Below are positions 1 to 9,886 of a stretch of 64,000 nt of DNA, in pieces; the first letter of the stretch is position 1, and every line of letters starts with the position of its first letter. The stretch comes from Allorhodopirellula solitaria (GTDB taxonomy: Bacteria > Planctomycetota > Planctomycetia > Pirellulales > Pirellulaceae), in assembly GCF_007859855.1 (NCBI RefSeq), contig NZ_SJPK01000009.1:176636-240635 (forward strand), in the 5' to 3' direction. The notes beneath the pieces are model-generated. The model saw nothing but the letters and a program-made list of their open reading frames with translations. It did no database searches and had not been told where the DNA came from. The position numbers and the translations under genes were made by a program.

Positions 1-2475
1 TTCTTCGACGAGCATATCGACCGGCGGATTGCGGATCGTCTGGGTAAGTCCATTGGGCAAGATGGCCCGGATACTGTCGGCCTGTTCGAAGCCGTCGATG
101 CCGAAGTGCGTCGACGGGGTGGTGACGATACGGGCGCGGTAGTGTGGCCCAAACCGAGCCTCCAGGACGCTGCCGATTGCGAAGTGGTTGACCCGCCCGC
201 TAGCGTTGTCGTCGATCCCTTTGAATCGCACGTCCAGGAAATGAGCGGCGTTTTCGATGCGGTTCTCCCACACCTCAGCCTGAGCATTGTTGACCACGGC
301 AAGGTCGATGGTCCCATCGCCGCTGAAATCACCCGTCGCGATCGTTGAGACATCGGCCTGATCGGAATCGCTGACCACGGGCGTCCAATCTCCAAACCCC
401 CAGGGTCCGATTCGTGACATCATCAGCTCGCCCGCCGTGCAGCGAATGATCTCGAGCCACGAGTCATTATCGATATCGGCTACCGCGATCGCTTCCGCAG
501 GCGACTGCGTCGCGGAGCTCTCCACCCGATCGACTGTCCATGCTCCCGCGTCCGCGGTCTGGGAATAGACGATCGTATTGTCGGTCGGGCCGGAGACGAT
601 CAGGTCCCACGAGACGTTGGCATCGACATCCTCGACAGCGACGAAGAACGCGCCCGGCACCGGGGGAATCTCGGGGATCGCTCGGGCGCGAAACTGCAGG
701 TGCAACAGATTCTCCAGTATCCCGACCTGTCCCGAGGCGGCCTGGGTCGTGATGATATCCAAATCCAGATCGCGGTCGATGTCAGCGATCGCCATCGCCG
801 TGACCGGGTCACCGCCGGCGAAGCGATCGGAGCTCCCTGGCAGCTCAAAGAAGGTTCGATTGCCGCGATTGCAAAACATTCTCACCCCATCCTCTTCCGT
901 CGCCAGGACGAGATCCAAATCCCCATCCGCCTCCAAATCGCCCGCGACGGCCGCGGTCACCGACCGCACCTCTTCGAGCCCTGTTTCCTCGCTCACCACG
1001 GCCAGGCGATCTTCTTGGTCGTCAAGATTCTCACGTCCGTCGATTCGCACGATCCTCACACCGGCGTCTCCGTAGACGACCAGATTCAAAAAAGTATCGT
1101 GGCGACCCGCAGTCGATTCTCCGCTGCGCAGCCGCTGAGGGCTGCTGCTGTCGACGACGAACATATCCGCCGCGATCATCCCGGTGGCCTCCATGTCCAG
1201 CGCCAGTTCACCTGCCGCGGACCAGGAGTCGCCGCCGTCATTCTGCCAGAGCTGTAGCCGCCCAGCGGAAGTAAGTGTGATGATATCGGCGTCCATATCG
1301 AGATCGAAATCGATCGACTGGATAATCGAGACATCCTCGCTCCCCAGTGGACGCACCGAAAACGTCGCTTGCTCCGATCCCTCTTGAATGGGCGAGACAG
1401 CCTCGAGGTCCGCCGACAGCCGTCGGAGTGTGTCGAAACTGAGCCGATCGAGCGGATGCGGTGAGGCGCGGCGGCGGTCCGTTTTCACCAACTCGGTCCC
1501 ATTGAGCACATTGAACCACTGCATCATGCTCGCATCGGCATCGGGCCACTGCCCAGCATCGATGGCAGACGTGATCTGGCCGACGAGTTCCGTGGGCGTC
1601 ACACCGAGGGCGCGAATATCCCGCGCCAGCGAAGGCTCGATGGCACGCGTTAACTCAGCACTTCGCTGCGCGTATTTCGCCGCCTGCTGCTGCTGGGATT
1701 CGATATTCAAGCGAGCCGCACGCAGAGCAAAGAAGAGATTGTCGGGATGCTGATCCGAGAGAGTCGCCAGTGTACGACTCGCTGTACTGCGGACATCTTC
1801 GGGCAACCCATCGATCGGGTCTTCCATCTGCAGGAGGACTTCAATCAAGGAGCCGCCCAGGATCATGCTGCGAGGGTCTTCCCCCATCTCTCCCTGCACC
1901 GCTGCGACGAGGCGTTGCATGATTTCACGCCGCAAACTCTTCGTCATCGAGGCGGGTAGCAACGCTGCTTCGTGCAGATCCACGCGTGTTTGCAGCCACA
2001 AGGGCGTGACCTGGTCTTCGGTAACTCGAGCGGCATCGTCGACGCTATCGCGGGCCGCCGCAATCGCCTTGGGCAGTTGAGATCGAACCGACGTTTTGGC
2101 CTCGGCGTCGAGAGCAGGGTTGTTGGCTTGCGCGGCCAAGTCATCGACGAGCAACACCCGGTTGATTGCCCGGTCGAGCGCAATCGAGGCATCTTCGGGA
2201 GACTGCTGGTGCAGCGTCGACCAGGATTCGTCCGCCGAACGCAAGTCGAGGTTCTCGGTCGCCGCGAGGGCCGAACGCAGCACTTCCAATTGCGCGACGG
2301 TCGCGGAGGCATCCGCTGGCGCTTGCCTTGCCTCGTCCTCGCCACGGCGGAGCAGGATCCAGGCGGTGATCGCCAACAACACGGCCACGACGATAGCCGC
2401 TACACCCCAACCGAAGCTCCAACGCGGTTGCCGCGTTTCGGGTTTTTGCGATTTACTCGGGGTTGGATCGTTCAT
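1..2475 (-). CDS. Membrane-anchored FG-GAP/VCBS repeat protein with C-terminal ASPIC/UnbV domain (partial, cut by window edge)
   Basis: The frame opens at an ATG at 2475 and stays open for 825 codons to base 1, so the C-terminus is missing. A hydrophobic segment near residues 21-42 follows a basic, polar N-terminus, which suggests a signal anchor with the rest outside the cytoplasm. Residues about 60-350 are Ala/Gln-rich and helical. From about residue 385 there are Asp-rich FG-GAP-type motifs, for example DFDLDMDADIITL, DLEADGDLDLVLA, DIDRDLDLDIIT and DFSGDGTIDLAVV, which in known families form a beta-propeller and bind calcium. The visible end (about 740-825) has the ASPIC/UnbV pattern with GSVLEARFG and STHFGIDG. 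Such proteins are common on planctomycete cell surfaces. Substrate and partner are unknown. Confidence 0.8.
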   Translation of the reverse strand, partial: MNDPTPSKSQKPETRQPRWSFGWGVAAIVVAVLLAITAWILLRRGEDEARQAPADASATVAQLEVLRSALAATENLDLRSADESWSTLHQQSPEDASIALDRAINRVLLVDDLAAQANNPALDAEAKTSVRSQLPKAIAAARDSVDDAARVTEDQVTPLWLQTRVDLHEAALLPASMTKSLRREIMQRLVAAVQGEMGEDPRSMILGGSLIEVLLQMEDPIDGLPEDVRSTASRTLATLSDQHPDNLFFALRAARLNIESQQQQAAKYAQRSAELTRAIEPSLARDIRALGVTPTELVGQITSAIDAGQWPDADASMMQWFNVLNGTELVKTDRRRASPHPLDRLSFDTLRRLSADLEAVSPIQEGSEQATFSVRPLGSEDVSIIQSIDFDLDMDADIITLTSAGRLQLWQNDGGDSWSAAGELALDMEATGMIAADMFVVDSSSPQRLRSGESTAGRHDTFLNLVVYGDAGVRIVRIDGRENLDDQEDRLAVVSEETGLEEVRSVTAAVAGDLEADGDLDLVLATEEDGVRMFCNRGNRTFFELPGSSDRFAGGDPVTAMAIADIDRDLDLDIITTQAASGQVGILENLLHLQFRARAIPEIPPVPGAFFVAVEDVDANVSWDLIVSGPTDNTIVYSQTADAGAWTVDRVESSATQSPAEAIAVADIDNDSWLEIIRCTAGELMMSRIGPWGFGDWTPVVSDSDQADVSTIATGDFSGDGTIDLAVVNNAQAEVWENRIENAAHFLDVRFKGIDDNASGRVNHFAIGSVLEARFGPHYRARIVTTPSTHFGIDGFEQADSIRAILPNGLTQTIRNPPVDMLVEE

Positions 2476-2719
2476 GATGCCTTCCATTGGCCGAATGGAA
2501 ATTGGGAGGAGGGGCAGAAGCTGAGCGTGAACCGTTCGCGCAGTCAGTTATACATCAGTACCTCGCAAAGATTCGAAGAGGCAAGGGTTCTGCAAGAATA
2601 ACCGTAGGTCGGCGCCGCGCCAGCTACGGTCATCGCCTCGCTACCCGCTGGGCCCTGCTTTTTCTGCGGCGTGATCTCGGCTACCTTGGCGGCTCCGATT
2701 GTTCCCGTGAAGCCTTTTA

Positions 2720-5275
2720 TTGCCGACCCACTCACCTATGCATCCGGTTCATTCACTCGCCGCGATCATCGGTTGCGTGTTGCTCTTTGGAGCGACACCG
2801 ACTCACGCTCAGGCCCCTCCATCGTCGGCACAAGCGAGCACGGAAAAACAGTCCGGCGAGGCATCCGCCCCCACGATCCAACTTGGAGTGGGGCCGGGGG
2901 GAATGCAGCGCCACGTGCCGGGACGCTGGGCCATGTTGGCGGTCGGCGGCTCGAATCCCACCGATCAGGACCGCGAAGAAACCGTGACGGTGAGCGTCGA
3001 CGGAGATGCCAGCGTGCAGTACGCCCGGCGCGTGTGGCTGCCCGCAGGGGCGAGTCGCATCGCATGGATGCCGGTTCCGATCCCCAGCGACATCGCTCCG
3101 GATCAAACTCTTCTCGATCTCACATCGATGCAGATTCGGCACTCGGCGGATGGAGTCGAGCAGTTCCAAGACAACCCGGTCGGCATGCCGAAAACCAGCC
3201 GATCGTTGCTGTTGTCAAAGGAACAGTCTCGCGCAGCGATCATTCTTGATCAGGTTGCCGCGACTGATCAGGCCGGCAACGAGCGGAATGAAGAGATCGC
3301 TGATGTAGTCAATGCAGGACGCGACATCGAGGTCCAAGACAACCGTGTCGAAGGGATGGTCCATGTCCAGGGTCATTTCTTACCCGCTTCGCCCGTCGGC
3401 CTCGATGCGATCGATCAAATCGTCATCGCCAGCGATCGGATCTTGAACGATACACTGGCGCTCTCGCGGCTGCAGAGTTGGTTGCAGGCAGGGGGCCAGG
3501 TTTGGTTGATGACGGACCAGGTCAGCCCCGAGGCGGCCCGCATGCTCCTGGGCGACGCGATGTGCTACAGCGTTGTCGATCGCGTAGAACTCAATGAGAT
3601 CGAGTTTGAAACCGTTGACGTTACCCACAGCGGCGCGGGGCCAACCATCGACGCATGGAGTTCTGAACGCCCCGTTGAATTCGTGCGTGTCTTCACCGAC
3701 AGTGCCGACGTGCTCTGCACGGTCGACGATTGGCCCGCCGCCTTTATCAAAAAAGTCGGTCGCGGCAGCGTGTTGTTCACCACAGTTGGTGCTCGGGGAT
3801 GGATGCAAGATGGCGCTCCCTTGTTACCCTACGCGAACATCTCGAGTTTTTTCTTTGCAGGCCGCGAGAACAAGCCGCAACCAACCGCGAGGCTGACCTC
3901 CTTCGCTGATGATGAAATTGGGTACTCGATCCCCCAACGCCACCGGATCGCAATATTGCTGGGGCTGCATTTACTGATGATTGCCGCCGCAGGAGTTTGG
4001 TTGGCACGACGCCAGCGTCTGCAGTATCTCGCTGCGATCGTCCCGGTCGTTTCGTTGTTGGCTGCGGGTGCCTTGGTGGTAATGGGGCAACGCCAATCCA
4101 ATGCTGTTCCCTCGACAGTCGCAGTCAGCCAGGTCATTCGCAACCTACCGGGCAATCCGTTGGTTAATCTCCATTCGGTCGCGGCCGTGTACAGTCAAGA
4201 CGCGCAGCCCCTCGAGCTTGTGTCCTCTCCAGACAGCACGACGACTCTTAAACAGGAACAAGCAAGCGGCCAGATCCAACGATTGTTGTGGGACGACAGC
4301 GGTCGTTCGAAATGGCTGTTCGTTGATCAGCCGCCCGGTGCCGTGCGGCACGCCGAGACTCGCACGTCCGTCGAGTTCTCACCACCTTGGTCGGTACAGG
4401 GGACATTTTCAGACCAGGGGTTTGAGGGCACCGTGCAGGGCTTGCCTGCCAACCAAATTGCAGATGCAATCGTTGCGGCCGAACCACGCTCTGCACTCGC
4501 GATCACGGTCGATCCCGAAACCGGCGCCGTGCGGCCAAGCGGTCATGATGCTGTGCTCGCACCGGACCAATACATCGATGCGGCGATCGTGTCCGATGTC
4601 CAGCGTGCTCGCCAGCAACTCCTGCGTGAAATGTTCGCTGAGCACGCGACTCCGTTTGGTAACGATCCCGTGCTATTGGCATGGACCGAGCCAGTCGATT
4701 CCGGTGCCCAGTTCGCTGCTGATTTTCAACAGCGTGGCTCGGCGCTAGCGTCCTTGCCGATCGAGCTGGCGCCGGCTCCGTCGGGAACGGAATTCCACGT
4801 CCCAGCGACATTCGTGCAGATTGAACCTTACGCGGGTTCGCGGGGCATGACGGCAATCTACAATGCCCGGACCGGGCAATGGTTGGAGATGAACCAAGCC
4901 AGCGAACCGGAACTGCAGTGCATGATGCCGGCCGAGATGTTGCCCTGCCAACTTCGCCGGGCATCGGTCACGATTAAAATCAATGCTCCTTCTCGCACAC
5001 TCGATATCAAGGCTCTTGTCGGCGACGAGTTCCAGTCGGTGTATCAGCAATCCAACCCCACCGGGATCCTCCGCTTTGACATCGTCGATCCCGCTCATTT
5101 GACGTTGAATGATCGAGGGGGACTCGTTCTCTCTTTGGCCATTTCCGAAAGCGAAGAGGAACTGGCTCGCCAACAGCAGGAGACATCCTCTCCCACCGCG
5201 GCCGCCAACGCCCCGAATCGCAGCACCTGGACGATCGATTACGTCCAGGTTGATTTTGATGCCACGATGCAGTGA
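2720..5275 (+). CDS. Secreted/membrane protein of 851 aa heading an ABC-transporter operon, function unknown
   Basis: An N-terminal hydrophobic stretch ending in THAQA looks like a signal peptide. An in-frame ATG at 2738 would give a tighter signal sequence, so the start is uncertain by six codons. Residues about 40-400 are a soluble, probably periplasmic region containing a segment resembling the GATase-like fold of aerotolerance-type membrane proteins. Two transmembrane helices occupy about 408-457 (near HRIAILLGLHLL and LQYLAAIVPVVSLL), followed by a second soluble region of about 390 residues. An ABC ATPase, an ABC-2 permease and a HEAT protein follow on the same strand, so it is probably an accessory subunit of that exporter. 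No family was recognised with certainty. Confidence 0.7.
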   Translation: MPTHSPMHPVHSLAAIIGCVLLFGATPTHAQAPPSSAQASTEKQSGEASAPTIQLGVGPGGMQRHVPGRWAMLAVGGSNPTDQDREETVTVSVDGDASVQYARRVWLPAGASRIAWMPVPIPSDIAPDQTLLDLTSMQIRHSADGVEQFQDNPVGMPKTSRSLLLSKEQSRAAIILDQVAATDQAGNERNEEIADVVNAGRDIEVQDNRVEGMVHVQGHFLPASPVGLDAIDQIVIASDRILNDTLALSRLQSWLQAGGQVWLMTDQVSPEAARMLLGDAMCYSVVDRVELNEIEFETVDVTHSGAGPTIDAWSSERPVEFVRVFTDSADVLCTVDDWPAAFIKKVGRGSVLFTTVGARGWMQDGAPLLPYANISSFFFAGRENKPQPTARLTSFADDEIGYSIPQRHRIAILLGLHLLMIAAAGVWLARRQRLQYLAAIVPVVSLLAAGALVVMGQRQSNAVPSTVAVSQVIRNLPGNPLVNLHSVAAVYSQDAQPLELVSSPDSTTTLKQEQASGQIQRLLWDDSGRSKWLFVDQPPGAVRHAETRTSVEFSPPWSVQGTFSDQGFEGTVQGLPANQIADAIVAAEPRSALAITVDPETGAVRPSGHDAVLAPDQYIDAAIVSDVQRARQQLLREMFAEHATPFGNDPVLLAWTEPVDSGAQFAADFQQRGSALASLPIELAPAPSGTEFHVPATFVQIEPYAGSRGMTAIYNARTGQWLEMNQASEPELQCMMPAEMLPCQLRRASVTIKINAPSRTLDIKALVGDEFQSVYQQSNPTGILRFDIVDPAHLTLNDRGGLVLSLAISESEEELARQQQETSSPTAAANAPNRSTWTIDYVQVDFDATMQ

Positions 5276-5307
5276 CCGATTTCCTATCGACTCGGAGCCC
5301 CGAGCGA

Positions 5308-5344
5308 GCCCATCCGCCCATCCGCCCATCCGCCCATCCGCCCA
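5308..5344. repeat. 8-bp tandem repeat (GCCCATCC, 4.6 copies)
   Basis: Four exact units of GCCCATCC and a five-base partial unit lie between the stop of the 851-aa gene and the GTG start of the ABC ATPase gene, ending 16 bases before that start. Such a repeat can change length by slippage, so it may alter spacing in the leader of the ATPase gene. Confidence 0.85.
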
Positions 5345-5360
5345 GAGGAACCCCATTGCC

Positions 5361-6413
5361 GTGAGCAGCTCAGAAACGGTAGTCGAAACGAAGGCGTTGA
5401 CCAAACGCTATGACGATTTCACAGCGCTCGATGCGCTGACGATGCGCGTCGGCAAGGGAGAGATCCTCGGTTTCATCGGCCCCAACGGAGCCGGCAAAAC
5501 CACGACCATCCGCATTCTCGTGGGGCTGTCGAAACCGACCAGCGGCACGGCAACGATCGCGGGAGCGGATTGCTTGAATGACGCTCACAAGATCAAGCGG
5601 CTCGTCGGCTACATGCCCGACGACTTTGGCAGCTACCACAACATGCGGGTGAGTGAATACTTGGATTTCTTCGGTGCCGCCTATGGCATCGGCCGCAGCC
5701 ATCGGATCAAACGCATCGACGAGGTGCTCGACATTACCGGAGCGACCTACATGCACGATCTGTATGTCGATGCACTCAGTCGCGGCATGCAGCAGCGGGT
5801 GGCGATCGCGCGAACGCTGATGCACGATCCTCAAGTCCTGATCCTCGACGAACCCGCCAATGGTCTCGACCCCCAGGCCCGGATCGATATGCGAGTGATG
5901 CTCTTGCGACTCTCCGAGATGGGAAAGACGCTGATCGTGACCAGCCATATCCTGCCCGAACTGGCTCGGATCTGTAACGTGGTGGCGATGATCACCCGAG
6001 GCAAATTGCGGGCGTTTGGGACGCTCGACGAGATCATGCGTGACGTCCAGCAAAAACGCACGTTCGAAATCATGTTGATCTCGGGCGATCAAGTCGAGCG
6101 GGTGGGCCAAACGGTCCGTCGCTGGCTGCAGGAACACACGGTCGACGATGACGACACAGCCGTGACGTGCGCGCAGACCGAAATGATGGTGCGCTTTTCG
6201 ACGCACCTCAACGATCGTGAAGTGGCCCCGCTGCTGTCACACTTGATCAGCCAAGGCGAGACGATAACGCAGTTCCGCGAGGTGGCGACCGATTTGGAGG
6301 ACGCTTTTCTCTCGGTCGCCAATGCGGGGGATCGCAGCGACGGTGGAGTTGCCGACAAACCGGCGTCATCCGAGGTATCTTCGGGGGTATCTGCCACAGG
6401 AGCCGACGCGTGA
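5361..6413 (+). CDS. ABC transporter ATP-binding protein (ABC-2 exporter type)
   Basis: This is a 350-residue nucleotide-binding subunit that would drive the permease encoded immediately downstream. Visible motifs in order are Walker A GPNGAGKTT near residue 40, the signature LSRGMQQR near 139, Walker B LILDEPANGLD near 160 and the H-loop TSHI near 194. This is the organisation of the GldA/CcmA-like ABC-2 family. The GTG start at 5361 was chosen because the protein then begins just before the first strand of the domain; the frame is open further upstream but that part overlaps the preceding gene. A roughly 100-residue C-terminal extension follows the ATPase core. The stop overlaps the next gene's start (GTGA), implying translational coupling. 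Confidence 0.92.
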   Translation: MSSSETVVETKALTKRYDDFTALDALTMRVGKGEILGFIGPNGAGKTTTIRILVGLSKPTSGTATIAGADCLNDAHKIKRLVGYMPDDFGSYHNMRVSEYLDFFGAAYGIGRSHRIKRIDEVLDITGATYMHDLYVDALSRGMQQRVAIARTLMHDPQVLILDEPANGLDPQARIDMRVMLLRLSEMGKTLIVTSHILPELARICNVVAMITRGKLRAFGTLDEIMRDVQQKRTFEIMLISGDQVERVGQTVRRWLQEHTVDDDDTAVTCAQTEMMVRFSTHLNDREVAPLLSHLISQGETITQFREVATDLEDAFLSVANAGDRSDGGVADKPASSEVSSGVSATGADA

Positions 6414-8065
6414 TCAATCCCGTGATCCAGCGAGAGTTCTACGGCATCCTGCGCTCGCCTCGGGCAATGGTTGTGTTGGTATGCCTGACGCTCGCCTTTT
6501 CTGTCTTGGTGCTGATGCGTTGGCCCGCAGATGCCTCGGTCGATCTGACGGGCACCCAATCGCTCGAAGTGTTTCGCGTGTTCGGGTATGGCCTGCTCGC
6601 AGGCATTGTGTTCCTGGTCCCTGCTTTCCCGGCGACGTCGGTCGTCAACGAAAAGAATGACGGGACGCTCGCGCTGCTGTTGAACTCGCCGATGAGCGCC
6701 CTTTCGATCTACTTTGGAAAGACATCGGGAGTCCTACTATTCAGCGGATTGGTGCTGTTATGCAGCCTCCCCGCCTCGGCGGCTTGTTATGCGATGGGTG
6801 GCATCCATCTCACCAGCCAACTCGGGTTGCTCTACGTGATCCTCTCGCTGCTCGTGATCCAGTACGTGACGCTCGGGATGTTAGTCAGCAGCCACGTTCA
6901 GTCGGCGGACGCCGGGGTGCGGGTCACGTACACGATTGTGTTGGCGCTGTGTTTTCTCACCCTGATTCCAGCGGCGTTCTTTCCCGGTGCGGGCGGCCTG
7001 GTCTCGTCCTTAACGAGTTGGCTCCGGAATATTTCTCCGATCCCAGCGGTGATGGAGATCATGAGGCACAGCGGGGTCGGGGCAGCCGGGCTGAAGCAGG
7101 AATCCGCCATCGGTGAATTCATCATCATCACGCTGGTGAGCAGCGGTGTGTTCGCGGCCCTCACTCTATCGCGATTCAACTACCGGATCTTCGATCGCTC
7201 CCGGGCTAAGGGATTGATCACTGACGATCGCGGGCGGGCTGCCAAGACTGCCAGGCGGCTGTTTTACCTGGTCGACCCCCAACGGCGGAAACGCGGGATT
7301 CCATGGTACCTCAACCCGGTCATGGTGAAAGAATTTCGCTGCCGAAAATTCGGTCGATCCCAGTGGCTACTCCGACTGATTTCCGTCTGCGCCGTCGCCT
7401 CTGTGATGGTCACGTTCGCCGCAGCCACCAGCGCCACGTCGTGGGGCGTCGAGGCGATTGGCGGTCTGATGGTGTTGCTGCAAGTGATCTTGGTCGTCGT
7501 GCTCACCCCGAGCCTGGCCTCCGGTCTCATCAGTGGCGAGCGTGATGGCAGCGGATGGGAACTGTTGCGATTGACCCCGCTCTCGCCGTTGCAGATTATT
7601 CACGGGAAAGTGCTCAGCGTATTGTGGACGCTCGGGTTGGTTTTGATGGCGACGCTGCCTGGTTATCTGATCATGATTCTGATTCAACCGGTGATGTGGC
7701 TGCAGGTCAACATCGTACTGATTTGCTTGGTCGCGATTGCTATCGAAGCCTTGGCGGTGAGCGCCGCCATCGGCAGTCTGTTTCGCACCACGGCCGTCTC
7801 CACGACCGCATCGTACATCGCGGTCATAACGCTGTTCCTGACGCCGATGTTGGTGTGGCTCGGCCGAGACGCACCATTTGGCCATGAAACCGTCGAAACG
7901 GCACTGCTGTTGACACCCGTCGGGGCGGCGCTGAACGTGATCGGTGCCCCCGGGTTTGAAAACTACGACCTCTTGCCGCTCGCGTGGTGGATCGCCGGTG
8001 GGGTTTCGATCTTGATGTTTAGCATTCTCGGGGCAAAGGTATGGCGGCTGACACGCGCGGTATGA
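6410..8065 (+). CDS. ABC-2 type permease, tandem duplicated
   Basis: A 551-residue integral membrane protein with about twelve hydrophobic helices. It consists of two homologous halves. Each opens with the same signature, NPVIQREFYGILRSPR near residue 2 and NPVMVKEFRCRKFGRSQ near residue 301, and each carries the ABC-2 motif of an E-R/K element followed by 'G.W.LLxLTPLS' or 'GTLALLLNSPMS'. The two halves together could replace a permease dimer. The GTG start at 6410 overlaps the ATPase stop and the ATG of the next gene overlaps this stop (ATGA), so the three genes are translationally coupled. The exported substrate is unknown. Confidence 0.88.
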   Translation: MINPVIQREFYGILRSPRAMVVLVCLTLAFSVLVLMRWPADASVDLTGTQSLEVFRVFGYGLLAGIVFLVPAFPATSVVNEKNDGTLALLLNSPMSALSIYFGKTSGVLLFSGLVLLCSLPASAACYAMGGIHLTSQLGLLYVILSLLVIQYVTLGMLVSSHVQSADAGVRVTYTIVLALCFLTLIPAAFFPGAGGLVSSLTSWLRNISPIPAVMEIMRHSGVGAAGLKQESAIGEFIIITLVSSGVFAALTLSRFNYRIFDRSRAKGLITDDRGRAAKTARRLFYLVDPQRRKRGIPWYLNPVMVKEFRCRKFGRSQWLLRLISVCAVASVMVTFAAATSATSWGVEAIGGLMVLLQVILVVVLTPSLASGLISGERDGSGWELLRLTPLSPLQIIHGKVLSVLWTLGLVLMATLPGYLIMILIQPVMWLQVNIVLICLVAIAIEALAVSAAIGSLFRTTAVSTTASYIAVITLFLTPMLVWLGRDAPFGHETVETALLLTPVGAALNVIGAPGFENYDLLPLAWWIAGGVSILMFSILGAKVWRLTRAV

Positions 8066-9852
8066 ACGGCATGAATTTGACAATGATGTTTCGATCGATT
8101 TCCGCCCTGGCTCTCGGTGTCCTTTTGACGCTTTGGGCTCAGCCGAGCCGAGCGGTGGATCCCTTTGCCGACTATGACATGGTGATGTACGAGCGTCCGG
8201 GCTTCCCTTCGGTACTAATCGAGGACGTGTTTCCTGATGGCTTGCTCGATCTTTGGTCGCGGGCACTGGCGCGACCCGAGGTGGAGCTCCAACGAATGGC
8301 AATCGATAGTATGGCGATTGCACACCAACAGGGCCTCGCTGGTGTGGAGACACTGCGCCCCGAGTTGCGGCAGATCCTAGACGCCTCTGATCAGAACCGC
8401 GATCTCGTTCGCGCAGCGGCCCAGGCGTTGATTGCAATCGATTCCAAGTCGGATGCCGACCGACTCGCTGACGCCGCGGTCGAGTATGGCGGGACAGTCG
8501 CGCAAGTGATCGAACCGGCACTGGGCGCATGGAACTCCGACGCGATGAAGAGCCACTGGCTGCAACGCATCGGCTCGCCCGCCGCGAGCGGCAATCGACT
8601 GCTGATGGCAATCGAAGGCCTCGGTGCGCTCGGGGCAGAGGAAGCCGCACCTACACTCGTCGAGATCGTCCGGCAGCGTCATGCTGCACCGCGAGTCCGC
8701 ATGGCTGCGGCACGAGTGTTGTCGCAGCTTGATTCTTCCGAAGTTGTCGGCCTCGCGCAGTCCCTGTTGCGTGAAGACACCTACCGGCAACCCTTGGCAG
8801 CGATCATGTCGATTGAGCTCTTGAAACGTCACAATGACGATGACGCCATTGAGCTATTCAAAAGCCTGCTCGAGAGTCCCAACCTCGCTGTTCAGGGTGG
8901 AGCACTCTCGCAACTCTATCGAATCGACCCGGAACAAGTTGATCAGTATGTACCGCGTTTCGTCGACAGCCGAGATGCGGCCGTACGCTCGGTTTGCGCT
9001 CGCTCGATGATCGCAACACGGAAACAAAAAAACATCGAACGACTCGCCGTGATGCTCGATGATCAGAACCCGTCGCTACGGCGTGAAGTGGCCGCTGGGT
9101 TGGTAGCTCTCGCCGATCAGCAGGATTTGAAGGACGAAATCCAGCAGCGTGTGTTTGAAGTCCTCCGGCAGGATTCGTGGCAGGGCTGTGAGCAGGCTGC
9201 CGTGGTGCTGGCGAAACTGGACTTCAAAGCGTCGGGACCGCGGATGGTCGAGTTGTTGACTCACCAACGCGGGGAAGTGAAAGTGGCATCGGCGTGGGGA
9301 TTGACGCAGTTGCGGATCGAGGAACTTCTGCCGGCGATGCTCGAACATGCACAACAGATCCACGCGGGCTTTCAATCGGATCGATACAACGACGAGATGC
9401 CGGGACTCTCCGACCACGTCGCCCACCTCTTCATCGCGATGGGCGATCAGAGCTATGCGCCGGCGGCACCGTTGATGCGGCAGTACCTGCCGAAGAACTA
9501 TTCACTGGGCCTTCACGCCCGGGCTGCGGCGGCATGGGCACTCGGCTTGATTCATGAAGATGATCCCCCAGCCGACCTGGTAACCATCATGGTCGGCCGG
9601 ATCAACGATGTTTACTCGCTCGAACCAGAATCGGGAGCGGTCCGACGAATGTGCGCGGTCAGTTTGGGGCGTATGGAAGCTGAATCCGCTCTGCCTGATC
9701 TGCGAGAACAAGCAGGCACCGAAGCCCCCGCCTCCCGTGCTTGTGACTGGGCCATCGAAAAGATAACCGGAGATCCGGTACCCCAGTTCCCGCCACGCCA
9801 ACGGGAATTGACCGGTTGGTTCCTCTCACCGATTCCCACGACCAAGCCGTAG
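8062..9852 (+). CDS. Exported HEAT-repeat protein
   Basis: A 596-residue protein. The ATG at 8062 overlaps the permease stop in an ATGA and was preferred over an ATG at 8041 that would overlap by 25 bases. The N-terminus has a hydrophobic signal sequence ending near PSRAVD. The remainder is a regular series of helical pairs of about 30-38 residues with Ala, Leu and Asp at repeat positions (for example ALGAEEAAPTLVEIV and RREVAAGLVALAD), characteristic of HEAT/PBS-lyase-like repeats, which are protein-protein scaffolds. No catalytic motif was seen. It probably acts outside the cytoplasmic membrane as a partner of the ABC system encoded upstream. Confidence 0.85.
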   Translation: MNGMNLTMMFRSISALALGVLLTLWAQPSRAVDPFADYDMVMYERPGFPSVLIEDVFPDGLLDLWSRALARPEVELQRMAIDSMAIAHQQGLAGVETLRPELRQILDASDQNRDLVRAAAQALIAIDSKSDADRLADAAVEYGGTVAQVIEPALGAWNSDAMKSHWLQRIGSPAASGNRLLMAIEGLGALGAEEAAPTLVEIVRQRHAAPRVRMAAARVLSQLDSSEVVGLAQSLLREDTYRQPLAAIMSIELLKRHNDDDAIELFKSLLESPNLAVQGGALSQLYRIDPEQVDQYVPRFVDSRDAAVRSVCARSMIATRKQKNIERLAVMLDDQNPSLRREVAAGLVALADQQDLKDEIQQRVFEVLRQDSWQGCEQAAVVLAKLDFKASGPRMVELLTHQRGEVKVASAWGLTQLRIEELLPAMLEHAQQIHAGFQSDRYNDEMPGLSDHVAHLFIAMGDQSYAPAAPLMRQYLPKNYSLGLHARAAAAWALGLIHEDDPPADLVTIMVGRINDVYSLEPESGAVRRMCAVSLGRMEAESALPDLREQAGTEAPASRACDWAIEKITGDPVPQFPPRQRELTGWFLSPIPTTKP

Positions 9853-9886
9853 CGGGCGGCCAAAGCAATCCGTTTTGCCTGGAAGG

